Shown here: positions 35,438 to 44,007 of the stretch, piece by piece | Layout: each line of letters starts with the position of its first letter | Position numbering within the stretch: the first letter of the stretch is position 1 | Source: Streptomyces sp. Ag109_O5-10 | Lineage (GTDB): Bacteria > Actinomycetota > Actinomycetes > Streptomycetales > Streptomycetaceae | Direction: 5' to 3' | Assembly (NCBI RefSeq): GCF_900105755.1 | Contig: NZ_FNTQ01000001.1 | Location: forward strand, 1,922,001-1,986,000 | Length of the DNA stretch: 64,000 nucleotides | Translations under genes and position numbers: made by a program | The notes under the pieces: model-generated | The model's database searches: none | What the model was told of the DNA's origin: nothing | What the model saw: the letters and a program-made list of their open reading frames with translations, nothing else

Positions 35438-36940
35438 TCAGGCCAGCGGATTCGGCAGCGGCAGATAGCGTGCGTCGGCGCCGTCCGCCCCGGTCCAGCG
35501 CAGCAGGAGGTTGGTCTTGCCGGGCAGGGTCGGGGAGGCCAGCAGGTCGGCCGCCTCCGGGAGCGGATGCCGGGCCAGCTCCCGCCGGGCCGCGGGCCAG
35601 GGGTCGAAGCCGGGGTGGTGTTCGGCGAGCGCGGCGGCGACCTCGGTCAGGTGGTTGACGACGAGGCAGTACACCAGCCGCTCCCACCCGGCGGCCCGGT
35701 CCACGTCGGCCCGCAGCTTGACCCCTTCGGCGTCCCGGTACAGCGCCTGCACGGGCATGCCGTCGGCGTCGACGGCGACCAGGGTGTTCTGCAGATGCGC
35801 CTCCAGGACGACGCCGTGCTCCGCGAAGGCGGTCAGGGCCGGGGGGACGACCGCCCGCAGATACGCCTCCCACCAGGCGCCGGGGTCCGCCGCCGCGGCC
35901 AGCGGGTCGCCGTCGAAGCCCTCCACCAGACCGGCGGCGAGCAGCGGGGTCGCCCCGGGGAGCAGCGGTCCGTGCAGCCCGTCCCTGACGATGACCGCGA
36001 GTTCCTCGAAGGCGAAGCGGGCGGTGCGGTAGCCGCGGTCGCCGAGCCAGCCCGCGGGCCCGCCCATCGCCGTGAACGCGGCGGTGACGGCCGCGTTGGT
36101 ACGGCCCAGTTTCCGCAGGTCGTGCGCCCAGAGGCGGCGGATGTCGTTGGTGATCCGGACATCCAGGCTGAATTTCAGGAAGAGATCGCGCTCCGGCTCG
36201 TACACCGTGCGGATCGCCGCCGTCGGCCAGGCGGCGAAGTCGCTCTCGCCGAGGCGCAGCAGCCGTCCGTCCGCGAAGGCGGGGGCGAGGCCGCGGCCGG
36301 CCAGGTCGAGCTGCCAGGGGTGGGCGGGCAGCAGCCGGTAGCCGGGCGGTACGGCGGCCAGCCGGTCCAGCGCCGTCGTGTCGCCCTCCTCCGCCACCTC
36401 GTCCTCGCGGACCGCGAGCAGCACCAGCGGGAACCGGGCGTGCGCCTCGGGGGCGTACGGCAGCCAGGCGGTGGCCGGGCCGCCGCCGCGTGCCTTGGGG
36501 GCCGGGTGGTAGGGATGGCCGGTGATGAGGGACTGCTCCGAACGCAGGTACGGGTCGTCGGGCGCCGTCGCCCGGGCGCGTGCCGTGAGCAGCGCGGCGA
36601 CCGTGTCCCGGCTGTCGAGCATCTCGGCCGGCAGGTCCCCGTTGGAGAGCCCGGTGTGGATGCGCAGCTCCTCGGCGACGAGTTTCACGAGTTCGGCGTG
36701 GCCGAGACGGTGCCAGGTACCGTCCGCGTACACCTCGGGCGCGCTCGGCCGGCGTTCGCCGCGCACCCGCAGCAGCCGTCCGCCGCCGGGCAGCCGGTGG
36801 ACCCGCCACGGCCCTTCCCCGGCGTCCGGGAGCGGGTGGGCCACCTCCCGCAGCAGGCAGTTGAGCAGGGGCGCGGCAGCATACGCGTCGGCGCGTTCGC
36901 CGACCGCGTCGCTGAGGGGCATGAGGTCCACACGTTCCAT
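35438..36940 (-). CDS. IucA/IucC-family siderophore synthetase
   Basis: A 500-residue NIS synthetase, which joins a carboxylate such as citrate or succinate to an amine or hydroxylamine with ATP. Motifs: SEQSLITGHPYHPAPKARGG (ATP grip), LLPAHPWQL, the core KFSLDVRITNDIRR, VVLEAHLQNTLVAV, LYRDAEGVKLR and a C-terminal FhuF-like region. I chose the ATG at 36940 to match the 501-residue partner; starts up to 36991 are possible. It is divergent from the second synthetase. No iron-regulator box is obvious between them. Confidence 0.88.
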   Translation of the reverse strand: MERVDLMPLSDAVGERADAYAAAPLLNCLLREVAHPLPDAGEGPWRVHRLPGGGRLLRVRGERRPSAPEVYADGTWHRLGHAELVKLVAEELRIHTGLSNGDLPAEMLDSRDTVAALLTARARATAPDDPYLRSEQSLITGHPYHPAPKARGGGPATAWLPYAPEAHARFPLVLLAVREDEVAEEGDTTALDRLAAVPPGYRLLPAHPWQLDLAGRGLAPAFADGRLLRLGESDFAAWPTAAIRTVYEPERDLFLKFSLDVRITNDIRRLWAHDLRKLGRTNAAVTAAFTAMGGPAGWLGDRGYRTARFAFEELAVIVRDGLHGPLLPGATPLLAAGLVEGFDGDPLAAAADPGAWWEAYLRAVVPPALTAFAEHGVVLEAHLQNTLVAVDADGMPVQALYRDAEGVKLRADVDRAAGWERLVYCLVVNHLTEVAAALAEHHPGFDPWPAARRELARHPLPEAADLLASPTLPGKTNLLLRWTGADGADARYLPLPNPLA

Positions 36941-37033
36941 TCGTTCGCTACGTCCACACAGTCCGTTCCTGATCAGTATGTCGCCCGTCATCGGTCATCA
37001 TGTCCGTGGTACCCGTCCCCGAGGAGCCTTCCC

Positions 37034-38539
37034 GTGCGCCGTCCCTCCCCCATCGAGACCCGGCTGGCCGCGGAGCTGGCCGAGGTGCGGCCGGACCTCG
37101 TCGACCGGTACACGGCCGAGCTGCCCGGTGCGCGGGCGGCGGTGCTGACCCGGCTGTGGCGGGCGCTGGCGCACGAGCCGCTGCCGTGGGTGGCGCGCCG
37201 GGTGCGCGGGGCGCACAGCCTCGCCGTGTGGCTGGCCGACGGGCGGGCGCTGCACGGGCCGCGGGCGGACCCGTACGCGACGGGAGCGTATGTGACCGCC
37301 GTACGTCTGGACGGGGAGGCCTACGACGATCCGGCGCGGCTGATGACGGAGCTGGGCTGGCCGCACTCCACGGGATTCGCGGCCGAGCTCGGCCACAGCG
37401 CGGCCTCGCTGGCGCTCTCGCGCGCCGGTCAGGAGGCCGGTTCCCCGGAGTGGCCCGGGTCGGACTGGGAGTGGGAGCAGCGGGTCGTCGACGGCCATCC
37501 CTTCCACCCCAACTGCCGTTCCAGGCCGGGCTTCTCGGCGGCGGAGCAGCTCGCGTACGGGCCGGAGCACCGGCAGGCCGTGCGGCTGGAGACGGTCCCG
37601 GCCGCGGCCGGGGACTGCCTGCTGACCGGCGACTGGCCGGCCGAACTCCGCTATGGACAGCGTCTGTTGATTCCCGTGCACCCCTGGCAGCACGCCCACG
37701 TCCTCAAGGGCGGCCCGGCCGGGCCCTGGCGGGACGCGCACCCGCTGATGTCCCTGCGCACGCTCGCCCTTGACGGCGGGACACATGTGAAGACCGCGCT
37801 CAGTGCCCGGCTGACCTCGTCCGTGCGGGACATCTCGACGTATTCGGTGGGCGCCGCGGTGACGTTGTCGTCGTTCGCCACCGACCTGGCGGACCGCACG
37901 GACGGGCTCCTGCACATCACCCGCACGCTGGGCGCGGTGACCGCCGGGTCCCCCGACCTGGCGGCGCTGCTGCGCGAGTCTCCGCAGGCGTACGCGGCAC
38001 CGGGCGAGCGGGTCCTCCCGGTTGCCGCGCTGGCCACCACCACGCTCCCCGAATCACCGTCCTGGCTGGCCGGGTTCACCCGGCTCGCGCTGACGGTGGG
38101 GCTGCGGCTGCTGGACCTGGGCGTGGCCCTGGAGGCGCACGGCCAGAACCTCCTGGTCGTGCTCTCCGGGACCGGCGCCCCGCTCCGCCTGGTCTACCGC
38201 GACCTGGCCGACATCCGGCTCAGCCCCGCCCGCCTGCGCCGCCACGGCATCACCCCGCCCGATCTGACGGGCCGCCTGGTCACGGACGACGAAACCGCCC
38301 TGCGCCGCAAGCTGTTCGGCTCCCTGGTCGGGGGCGCCCTCGCGAGCACGGCGGGTTCGGGACCGGCCCTGGCGACGGCCCTGGAGGCGGCCGTACGGCA
38401 CCTGCCCGCCACCCCCGACCTGACGGCACTCCGCGAAGGCCCGCTGCCCACCAAGGCGTTGACCCTGATGCGGCTCTCCCCGCAGGTGCCCGGCGACCAG
38501 TGGACGGCCCTGCCGAACCCGCTCGCCGCCGTGCGTTGA
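37034..38539 (+). CDS. IucA/IucC-family siderophore synthetase
   Basis: A 501-residue NIS synthetase from a GTG at 37034 with GAGGAG upstream. Motifs parallel the divergent gene but with differences: VVDGHPFHPNCRSRPGFS, LLIPVHPWQHAHVL, KTALSARLTSSVRDIS, VALEAHGQNLLVV, VYRDLADIRLSPARL. The two are paralogues with about the same length, consistent with two sequential condensations in one product. No amine-modifying, export or uptake genes are next to them, so the substrate cannot be deduced. Confidence 0.88.
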   Translation: MRRPSPIETRLAAELAEVRPDLVDRYTAELPGARAAVLTRLWRALAHEPLPWVARRVRGAHSLAVWLADGRALHGPRADPYATGAYVTAVRLDGEAYDDPARLMTELGWPHSTGFAAELGHSAASLALSRAGQEAGSPEWPGSDWEWEQRVVDGHPFHPNCRSRPGFSAAEQLAYGPEHRQAVRLETVPAAAGDCLLTGDWPAELRYGQRLLIPVHPWQHAHVLKGGPAGPWRDAHPLMSLRTLALDGGTHVKTALSARLTSSVRDISTYSVGAAVTLSSFATDLADRTDGLLHITRTLGAVTAGSPDLAALLRESPQAYAAPGERVLPVAALATTTLPESPSWLAGFTRLALTVGLRLLDLGVALEAHGQNLLVVLSGTGAPLRLVYRDLADIRLSPARLRRHGITPPDLTGRLVTDDETALRRKLFGSLVGGALASTAGSGPALATALEAAVRHLPATPDLTALREGPLPTKALTLMRLSPQVPGDQWTALPNPLAAVR

Positions 38540-38613
38540 CCTGCCGGCCACCCTGATGCACCGGTGCGGACCCCGTTTTGGAGCCCGGCGCCTTTGATCA
38601 ATAGGATCCGCCG

Positions 38614-39876
38614 ATGATCAGAACACATCGGCCGGCGGCAGGAGTCTGTGCCCTGCTCGCCGCCCTGGCGGCCGGGATCGCGTTCCCCGGCCATGCGGTC
38701 GCCGACGAGACCGAACAGGCCGCTCCCAAGGTGGAGCTCGTGCTGGACGTCAGCGGTTCCATGCGGACGGCGGACATCGACGGCGGGACGCGCATGGCCG
38801 CGGCCAAGCAGGCGTTCAACGAGGTGCTGGACGCGACACCCGAGGGGGTCCAGCTCGGCATCCGCACCCTGGGTGCCAACTACCGCGGCAACGACCGCAA
38901 GGAGGGCTGCAAGGACACCGCGCAGCTCTACCCGGTCGGCACCCTGGACCGCACCGAGGCGAAGACCGCCGTCGCCACGCTCTCGCCGACCGGCTGGACC
39001 CCGATCGGCCCCGCGCTGCTCAAGGCGGCCGACGACCTCCAGGGCGGTGCCGGGACCCGCCGGATCGTCCTGATCAGCGACGGCGAGGACACCTGCCAGC
39101 CGCTGGACCCGTGCGAGGTGGCCCGCGAGATCGCCGCCAAGGGCGTCGGGCTGACCATCGACACCCTCGGTCTGGTGCCGGACGCCAAGACCCGCGACCA
39201 GCTCAGCTGCATCGCGGACGCGACCGGCGGCACCTACACCTCCGTCCAGCACAAGGAGGAACTGACGGACCGGGTCGGCCAGTTGGTGGACCGGGCGGCG
39301 GACCCCGTGGTCACGCCGGTGGCCACCGAGGGGGCGGCTCAGTGCTCGTCCGCGCCCGCGCTGAAGTCGGGGCTGTACACCGACCGCGAGGAGTTCGGGC
39401 AGCAGCGCTGGTACAAGGTCGACGTCGAGCCGGGCAAGGAGCTGCGCGCTTCGGTGAGTGTCGCGGCCGACCGGGCCGTGAACCCCGACTACGGCGTGCT
39501 GCTGCGCGCGGTGACCGTGCACGGCCGTGAGATCGTGCGCGGCGAGGCCTCGGGGACGGGCCGTACGGACGTCATCTCGACCGGACTGCGGTATCCGAAG
39601 GCCGAAAGCGACGACGAGGACACCACCCCGGAGACCGTCTGCCTCCAGGTGACCAACTCCTTTTCGGCCACGGCCGGGGTGAAGACCAGCCCCGGTCTGC
39701 CGGTCGAGCTGACGGTCGACGTGGTGGACGGGCCGGCGAAGGCGAGCGACGTCGCCTCCTTCGGTCTCGGCCGCGGCTGGTGGCTGCTCGGGGCGCTGGT
39801 GCTGACCGGTTTCCTCGCGGGTCTGTTGTGGGGCTGGGTGTCGCGGTGGCGGGTCGCGGTCTGGAGGACCAACTGA
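38614..39876 (+). CDS. secreted, membrane-anchored VWA-domain protein
   Basis: A 420-residue protein with a signal peptide (GVCALLAALAAGIAFPGHAVA), a von Willebrand A domain from about residue 30 with an intact MIDAS motif (VLDVSGSM, a later Thr in LSPTGWTPIG, Asp in LISDGEDTC), an extracellular beta-rich region, and a C-terminal membrane anchor (LLGALVLTGFLAGLLWGWV) with a basic cytoplasmic end. It probably binds a protein partner outside the cell through a metal ion. Its stop overlaps the start of the next gene (TGATG), so the two are translationally coupled. Confidence 0.85.
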   Translation: MIRTHRPAAGVCALLAALAAGIAFPGHAVADETEQAAPKVELVLDVSGSMRTADIDGGTRMAAAKQAFNEVLDATPEGVQLGIRTLGANYRGNDRKEGCKDTAQLYPVGTLDRTEAKTAVATLSPTGWTPIGPALLKAADDLQGGAGTRRIVLISDGEDTCQPLDPCEVAREIAAKGVGLTIDTLGLVPDAKTRDQLSCIADATGGTYTSVQHKEELTDRVGQLVDRAADPVVTPVATEGAAQCSSAPALKSGLYTDREEFGQQRWYKVDVEPGKELRASVSVAADRAVNPDYGVLLRAVTVHGREIVRGEASGTGRTDVISTGLRYPKAESDDEDTTPETVCLQVTNSFSATAGVKTSPGLPVELTVDVVDGPAKASDVASFGLGRGWWLLGALVLTGFLAGLLWGWVSRWRVAVWRTN

Positions 39877-40703
39877 TGTCGATCACACGTGTGTTGAGCG
39901 CCGCCCTGCTGGCGGTGGGCCTGGCGGCCGGTCCGGCGGCCGCGGACTCCTCCCCCTCCCCCAGCGCCTCGCAGGACAGTGGCGCCCCCACCCAGGCGGG
40001 CACGTCCTTCCGCACCGCGGCCGAGATCGACCAGGGGCAGCGGGCGACGGCCAGCGGGTCGACCGGCGACTACCTGTACTGGTCCTTCCCGGCCGACGCC
40101 GGCCAGCGCCCCGACGTCAAGGCGACGGTGAAGCTGCCCGACGCGCACGCGGGACAGACCTGGCAGCTCGACGTGTACGACGGGCTGCGGCGCCGGCAGG
40201 CCTGCCAGTACGGCGCGCAGACCCGCACGGCCGCGCAGGGCGCCGCCTCGGTGGAGCTGGCCTGCGTGATGCGTACCGTGCGCGCCTGGTCGGAGCCGTG
40301 GGCCGACGATCCGCTGCCCGGCACGTACTACATCCGGCTGACGGTGGTGGACCTGACCTCGGCCGACCTCGGCCAGCCGGTGAGCGCCGAGGTGAAGGTG
40401 GACTCCAAGGACATCGGCGGCTCGGCGGCGGTGGACGGCTCACTGGCCCAGCCGCTGGTGCCGGGGATCGCGGTCACGTCCGCGTCGGACGGGAGCGGTT
40501 CGTCATCCGACGACAGCTCCTCGTCCACGAAGTCGGCGGTGCTGTCCAGCATCGAGCCCGACGACGGCTGGTCCTCCGGCTGGTGGAGCGACCGCTGGGT
40601 GTGGACCGGAACAGGCGGCGTGCTGGCCGCGCTGGCGGGGATCGGCGGGTACGCGCTGACCCGGGGCTCGGGACGGCCGAGGCGAGTGCCGCCGGACATG
40701 TGA
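39876..40703 (+). CDS. secreted, membrane-anchored hypothetical protein
   Basis: A 275-residue protein coupled to the VWA gene by TGATG. Signal peptide (VLSAALLAVGLAAGPAAA), a beta-rich extracellular domain (SGSTGDYLYWSFPADAGQ, GQTWQLDVYDGLRRRQAC), a Ser/Asp-rich linker (GSSSDDSSSS), and a C-terminal membrane segment (TGGVLAALAGIGGYAL) followed by basic residues. Same membrane topology as its VWA neighbour, hence a likely surface partner. I know no functional family name. Confidence 0.75.
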   Translation: MSITRVLSAALLAVGLAAGPAAADSSPSPSASQDSGAPTQAGTSFRTAAEIDQGQRATASGSTGDYLYWSFPADAGQRPDVKATVKLPDAHAGQTWQLDVYDGLRRRQACQYGAQTRTAAQGAASVELACVMRTVRAWSEPWADDPLPGTYYIRLTVVDLTSADLGQPVSAEVKVDSKDIGGSAAVDGSLAQPLVPGIAVTSASDGSGSSSDDSSSSTKSAVLSSIEPDDGWSSGWWSDRWVWTGTGGVLAALAGIGGYALTRGSGRPRRVPPDM

Positions 40704-40721
40704 CCCGACACGAAGACCGGT

Positions 40722-40751
40722 GACTGGGCCCCCGTTCGCGGCGGCCCAGTC
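40722..40751. terminator. bidirectional terminator hairpin
   Basis: GACTGGGCC (40722-40730) pairs perfectly with GGCCCAGTC (40743-40751) between the convergent VWA-unit and HxlR genes. Confidence 0.7.
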
Positions 40752-40757
40752 GTCGTT

Positions 40758-41384
40758 TCAGGCCTCCCGCAGTTCCTTGGCCAAGGGCCCGTCCCCCGTC
40801 ACGGTGATCCGCCCGTCCCGCACTGCCTGCGCCAGGCCCGACTCGCCCCGGGCCAGTGCCGCACCCGTCCCGGCGTCGAGCACGAGCCGGGCGTCGGGCT
40901 CGGCCGGTGCCGGGCCGTCGCCGTACACCGGCCCCTCCTCTGCGCCGACGCGCAGGTGGAAGTGCCCCTCCCCCAGCCGGACTTCGACGAGCCCCTCGCC
41001 CGTCAGGGCCCGCAGCAACGGCAGCGCGAACCAGTGGGCGCGTACCGCGTCGGTGGGCCGGCGTTCGCCCAGTTCGGGCTCGCCCCACCGGCCCAGCGCC
41101 TGCAACACGGGCAGCAACTCCCGTCCGCGGGCGGTGAGTTCGTAGACGTACGCGGCGCCCGGCGGGGGCAGCCGCCGCCGGGTGGTGAGCCCGTCCCGCT
41201 CCATGTCCTTCAGCCGGGAGGCGAGGACGTCCGTGCTGACCCCCGGCAGATCCGCGTGCAGGTCCGTGTAGCGGCGCGGACCGGCGAGCAGCTCCCGGAC
41301 GATCAGCAGGGTCCAGCGGTCGCCGACGACGTCGAGGGCGCGGGCCGCGGAACAGTACTGGTCGTAGCTTCGGCGAGGTGGCAT
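40758..41384 (-). CDS. HxlR-family regulator with C-terminal SCP2-like domain
   Basis: A 208-residue protein. The N-terminal winged helix has the HxlR pattern YCSAARALDVVGDRWTLLIV, RELLAGPRRYTDLHADLPGV and VLASRLKDMERDGLTTRR. The rest (HWFALPLLRALTGEGLVEVR, FHLRVGAEEGPV, VTGDGPLAKELREA) resembles a sterol-carrier-like domain that may hold a ligand. I use the ATG at 41384; a longer in-frame extension runs through the promoter of the divergent aminotransferase. Two palindromes in that gap are likely operators. Confidence 0.85.
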   Translation of the reverse strand: MPPRRSYDQYCSAARALDVVGDRWTLLIVRELLAGPRRYTDLHADLPGVSTDVLASRLKDMERDGLTTRRRLPPPGAAYVYELTARGRELLPVLQALGRWGEPELGERRPTDAVRAHWFALPLLRALTGEGLVEVRLGEGHFHLRVGAEEGPVYGDGPAPAEPDARLVLDAGTGAALARGESGLAQAVRDGRITVTGDGPLAKELREA

Positions 41385-41406
41385 GCGACGCAGTCTAGAC
41401 AAGATG

Positions 41407-41441
41407 TTGGACTTTCCAAGCTCCCACTTGGTAAAACCAAG
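41407..41441. promoter_or_regulatory. twin palindromes between HxlR and aminotransferase genes
   Basis: TTGGACTTTCCAA (41407-41419) and CTTGGTAAAACCAAG (41427-41441) share the half-site TTGG/CCAA and have centres 21 bp apart. They lie in the 82-bp divergent gap, upstream of a GGAGG ribosome site at 41456-41460. Confidence 0.6.
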
Positions 41442-41466
41442 CAACACGAGTTTCCGGAGGGGCGCA

Positions 41467-42675
41467 ATGGAGTTCCGGCAGTCCAACAAGCTCAGCGAGG
41501 TCTGTTACGAGATCCGCGGACCGGTGATCGAGCACGCCAACGCGCTGGAGGAGGCGGGCCACAGCGTGCTGCGCCTGAACACCGGCAACCCGGCGCTCTT
41601 CGGGTTCGAAGCCCCTGAGGAGATCCTCCAGGACATGATCCGGATGCTCCCGCAGGCACACGGCTACACCGACTCGCGCGGCATCCTCTCCGCCCGCCGG
41701 GCGGTCGCCGGGCGCTACCAGACGCTGGGTCTGGAGGTCGGCGTCGACGACGTGTTCCTCGGCAACGGCGTCTCGGAGCTGGTCTCCATGGCCGTACAGG
41801 CGCTCGTCGAGGACGGCGACGAGATCCTCATCCCGGCCCCGGACTTCCCGCTCTGGACCGCGGTGACCACCCTCGCCGGCGGCAAGGCGGTGCACTATCT
41901 CTGCGACGAACAGGCCGACTGGTACCCGGACCTGGCCGACCTGGAGTCGAAGATCACGGACCGCACCAAGGCCGTCGTCATCATCAACCCCAACAACCCG
42001 ACCGGCGCGGTGTACCCGAAGGAGATCCTGGAGGGCATCCTCGACCTGGCCCGCCGGCACGGCCTGATGGTCTTCGCGGACGAGATCTACGACCAGATCC
42101 TGTACGACGACGCCGTCCACCACTCCACCGCGGCGCTCGCCCCCGACCTCGTGGTCCTCACCTTCTGCGGCCTGTCCAAGACCTACCGCGTGGCGGGCTT
42201 CCGCTCGGGCTGGATGGTCGTCACCGGACCGAAGCAGCACGCCAAGGACTACCTGGAGGGCCTCACCATGCTGGCCTCCATGCGGCTGTGCGCCAACGCC
42301 CCCGCCCAGTACGCCATCCAGGCCGCGCTCGGCGGCCGCCAGTCCGTCCGCGAACTGGTCGCCCCCGGCGGCAGGCTGTACGAGCAGCGCAACGTGGCCT
42401 GGGAGAAGCTCAACGAGATCCCCGGTGTCTCGTGCGTCAAGCCGAAGGGCGCCCTGTACGCCTTCGCCCGCATCGATCCCAAGGTGCACCCCATCCACGA
42501 CGACGAGAGGTTCGTCCTGGACCTGCTGCTCCAGGAGAAGATCCAGGTCGTCCAGGGCACCGGCTTCAACTGGCCCACCACCGACCACTTCCGCATCCTC
42601 ACCCTGCCCCACGCGGAGACCCTGGAGACGGCGATCGGCCGGATCGGGCGGTTCCTGAGCGGCTATCGGCAGTAG
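41467..42675 (+). CDS. class I aminotransferase (alanine-transaminase type)
   Basis: A 402-residue PLP enzyme of fold type I, close to AlaA/AlaT. It has an N-terminal LRLNTGNPALFGFEAPEEIL, the HGYTDSRG substrate region, VVIINPNNPTGAVYPKEIL, FADEIYDQILYD, the PLP-lysine in FCGLSKTYRVAGFRSGW, and a C-terminal FRILTLPHAETL. It probably interconverts alanine and pyruvate with glutamate. The ATG follows a good GGAGG site. Control by the divergent HxlR protein is plausible. Confidence 0.9.
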   Translation: MEFRQSNKLSEVCYEIRGPVIEHANALEEAGHSVLRLNTGNPALFGFEAPEEILQDMIRMLPQAHGYTDSRGILSARRAVAGRYQTLGLEVGVDDVFLGNGVSELVSMAVQALVEDGDEILIPAPDFPLWTAVTTLAGGKAVHYLCDEQADWYPDLADLESKITDRTKAVVIINPNNPTGAVYPKEILEGILDLARRHGLMVFADEIYDQILYDDAVHHSTAALAPDLVVLTFCGLSKTYRVAGFRSGWMVVTGPKQHAKDYLEGLTMLASMRLCANAPAQYAIQAALGGRQSVRELVAPGGRLYEQRNVAWEKLNEIPGVSCVKPKGALYAFARIDPKVHPIHDDERFVLDLLLQEKIQVVQGTGFNWPTTDHFRILTLPHAETLETAIGRIGRFLSGYRQ

Positions 42676-42726
42676 GCGCGCGGCAGTCGTCCGGGGCCGT
42701 CCGGGTATGCCGTCCCCATGACCTGA

Positions 42727-43248
42727 CGGCCTCTGCTCCTCCTTGACGTCGACGGCCCCCTGAACCCCTTCCGGGCCCGGTTCCTGCCGCACCGCGGGTA
42801 CGTGACCCGCAGGCTGCGACCCGCCAACTGGTCCGCCCGCCGGCGGCCCGGCTCCCGGGCGCTGCGCCGGGGGCTGCGGGTGCGGCTGCATCCGGGGCAC
42901 GGGGCCCGGCTGCTCGCGCTGCCGTACGAGCCGGTCTGGGCCACCACGTGGACGCACCAGGCCAACGAGATGATCGGGCCGGTCGTCGGGCTGCCCGAGC
43001 TGCCCGTCATCGAGTGGCCGGAGCTGTTCGCGAAGGATCCGGACGGCCTGTACTGGAAGACGCGGACCGTCCTGGCGTGGGCGGCCGGTCGGCCGTTCGC
43101 GTGGGTGGACGACATGGTCACCGAACTCGACGTCCGCCATGTCGCCGAGCACCACGACGGGCCCGCGCTGCTCCATCCGGTGGACCCGCGGCACGGTCTG
43201 CGGGCGCGTGACTTCGCCGAACTGGAGCGCTGGGCTCTTAGCCTCTGA
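42727..43248 (+). CDS. HAD-superfamily hydrolase with disrupted start
   Basis: The frame begins RPLLLLDVDGPLNPFRARF, the HAD motif I near the N-terminus, and continues with VWATTWTHQANEMIGP, LPVIEWP and GRPFAWVDD (motif IV), as in small actinobacterial HAD proteins. Codons just upstream read ATG ACC TGA CGG, so the natural ATG at 42718 is followed by an in-frame stop at codon 3. Either this is a nonsense mutation (from CGA or GGA) or an unusual start is used. The first downstream GTG (about 42799) would delete motif I. It ends three bases before the phosphatase start. Confidence 0.6.
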   Translation, partial: RPLLLLDVDGPLNPFRARFLPHRGYVTRRLRPANWSARRRPGSRALRRGLRVRLHPGHGARLLALPYEPVWATTWTHQANEMIGPVVGLPELPVIEWPELFAKDPDGLYWKTRTVLAWAAGRPFAWVDDMVTELDVRHVAEHHDGPALLHPVDPRHGLRARDFAELERWALSL

Positions 43249-43251
43249 CGT

Positions 43252-43851
43252 ATGGCTGATGTCCTTCTCGTCCGGCACGGTGAGACCGAGTGGTCGCGGT
43301 CCGGACGGCATACCGGGTGGACCGACGTGCCGCTCACCGAACACGGCAGGGAGGAGGCGCGCCGGCTGATGCCGCTGATCCGCTCGCACCGCATCGGTGC
43401 CGCCTTCGTCAGCCCGCTCCAGCGGGCCCGCGAGACCGCCGAGCTGATCGGGGTGCCCGACGCCCGGGTCGACGCCGACCTGCGGGAGTGGGACTACGGC
43501 GGCTACGAGGGCGTGACCACCGTGGAGATCCAGCGCACCCGGCCCGGCTGGTTGCTGTTCACGGACGGGGTCGCGCCCGGCCCGCCGGACCATCCCGGGG
43601 AGAGCCCGGAGCAGGTCGGCGAGCGGGCCGACCGGATGCTGTCCAAGGTCGAGGCGGCCCTCGCCGACACGGAGGGGGTCGTGCTGCTGGTCGCCCACGG
43701 GCACTTCCTGCGCGTCCTGACCGCGCGCCGACTGGGCCTGCCGCCGTCCGCCGGGGCCCTGTTCCAGCTGGCCACGGGGACACTGTGCCGGCTGGGCACG
43801 GAGCACGACCGGCCGGTGATCGCGGGCTGGAACATCCGGCCCGGCGGGTAG
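43252..43851 (+). CDS. histidine phosphatase family protein
   Basis: A 199-residue phosphoglycerate-mutase-like enzyme. It has the phospho-histidine motif LLVRHGETEWSRSGRHTGWT, the Arg in SPLQRARETAEL, the acid residue in LREWDYGGYEG, and the second His in LLVAHGHFLRVL. The full catalytic set is present. The substrate is unknown; the family includes broad-specificity sugar-phosphate and nucleotide phosphatases. It follows the HAD gene closely and the two are probably co-transcribed. Confidence 0.9.
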   Translation: MADVLLVRHGETEWSRSGRHTGWTDVPLTEHGREEARRLMPLIRSHRIGAAFVSPLQRARETAELIGVPDARVDADLREWDYGGYEGVTTVEIQRTRPGWLLFTDGVAPGPPDHPGESPEQVGERADRMLSKVEAALADTEGVVLLVAHGHFLRVLTARRLGLPPSAGALFQLATGTLCRLGTEHDRPVIAGWNIRPGG

Positions 43852-43897
43852 CGGGACCCCGTCGTCGGCGCGTTGTCAGTGCCCGGTCGTAGCCTTC

Positions 43898-43975
43898 GGA
43901 GAAGGAATCCGGAGAAGGAATCCGGAGAAGGGGTCCGGAGAAGGGGTCCGGGGAGGGGATCCGGGCAAGGGATCA
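43898..43975 (+). repeat. six tandem 13-bp repeats rich in GGAGAAGG
   Basis: Unit GGAGAAGGAATCC occurs twice exactly (43898-43923), then GGAGAAGGGGTCC twice, then GGGGAGGGGATCC and GGGCAAGGGATCA. Each unit resembles a Shine-Dalgarno site but none is followed by a start codon. The array ends 32 bp before the GTG of the next gene. Confidence 0.85.
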
Positions 43976-44007
43976 GCGCCGCGCTCGACACCGGGGAGGT
44001 GTGCACC

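Noticed and set aside
36941..37033. Iron-regulator box between the siderophore synthetases
   Set aside because: No TTAGGTTAGGCT-like sequence is visible; only unrelated short AT-containing pieces.
41395..43806. 803-codon minus-strand frame
   Set aside because: It lies antisense across the aminotransferase, HAD and phosphatase genes, all of which have clear motifs on the plus strand.
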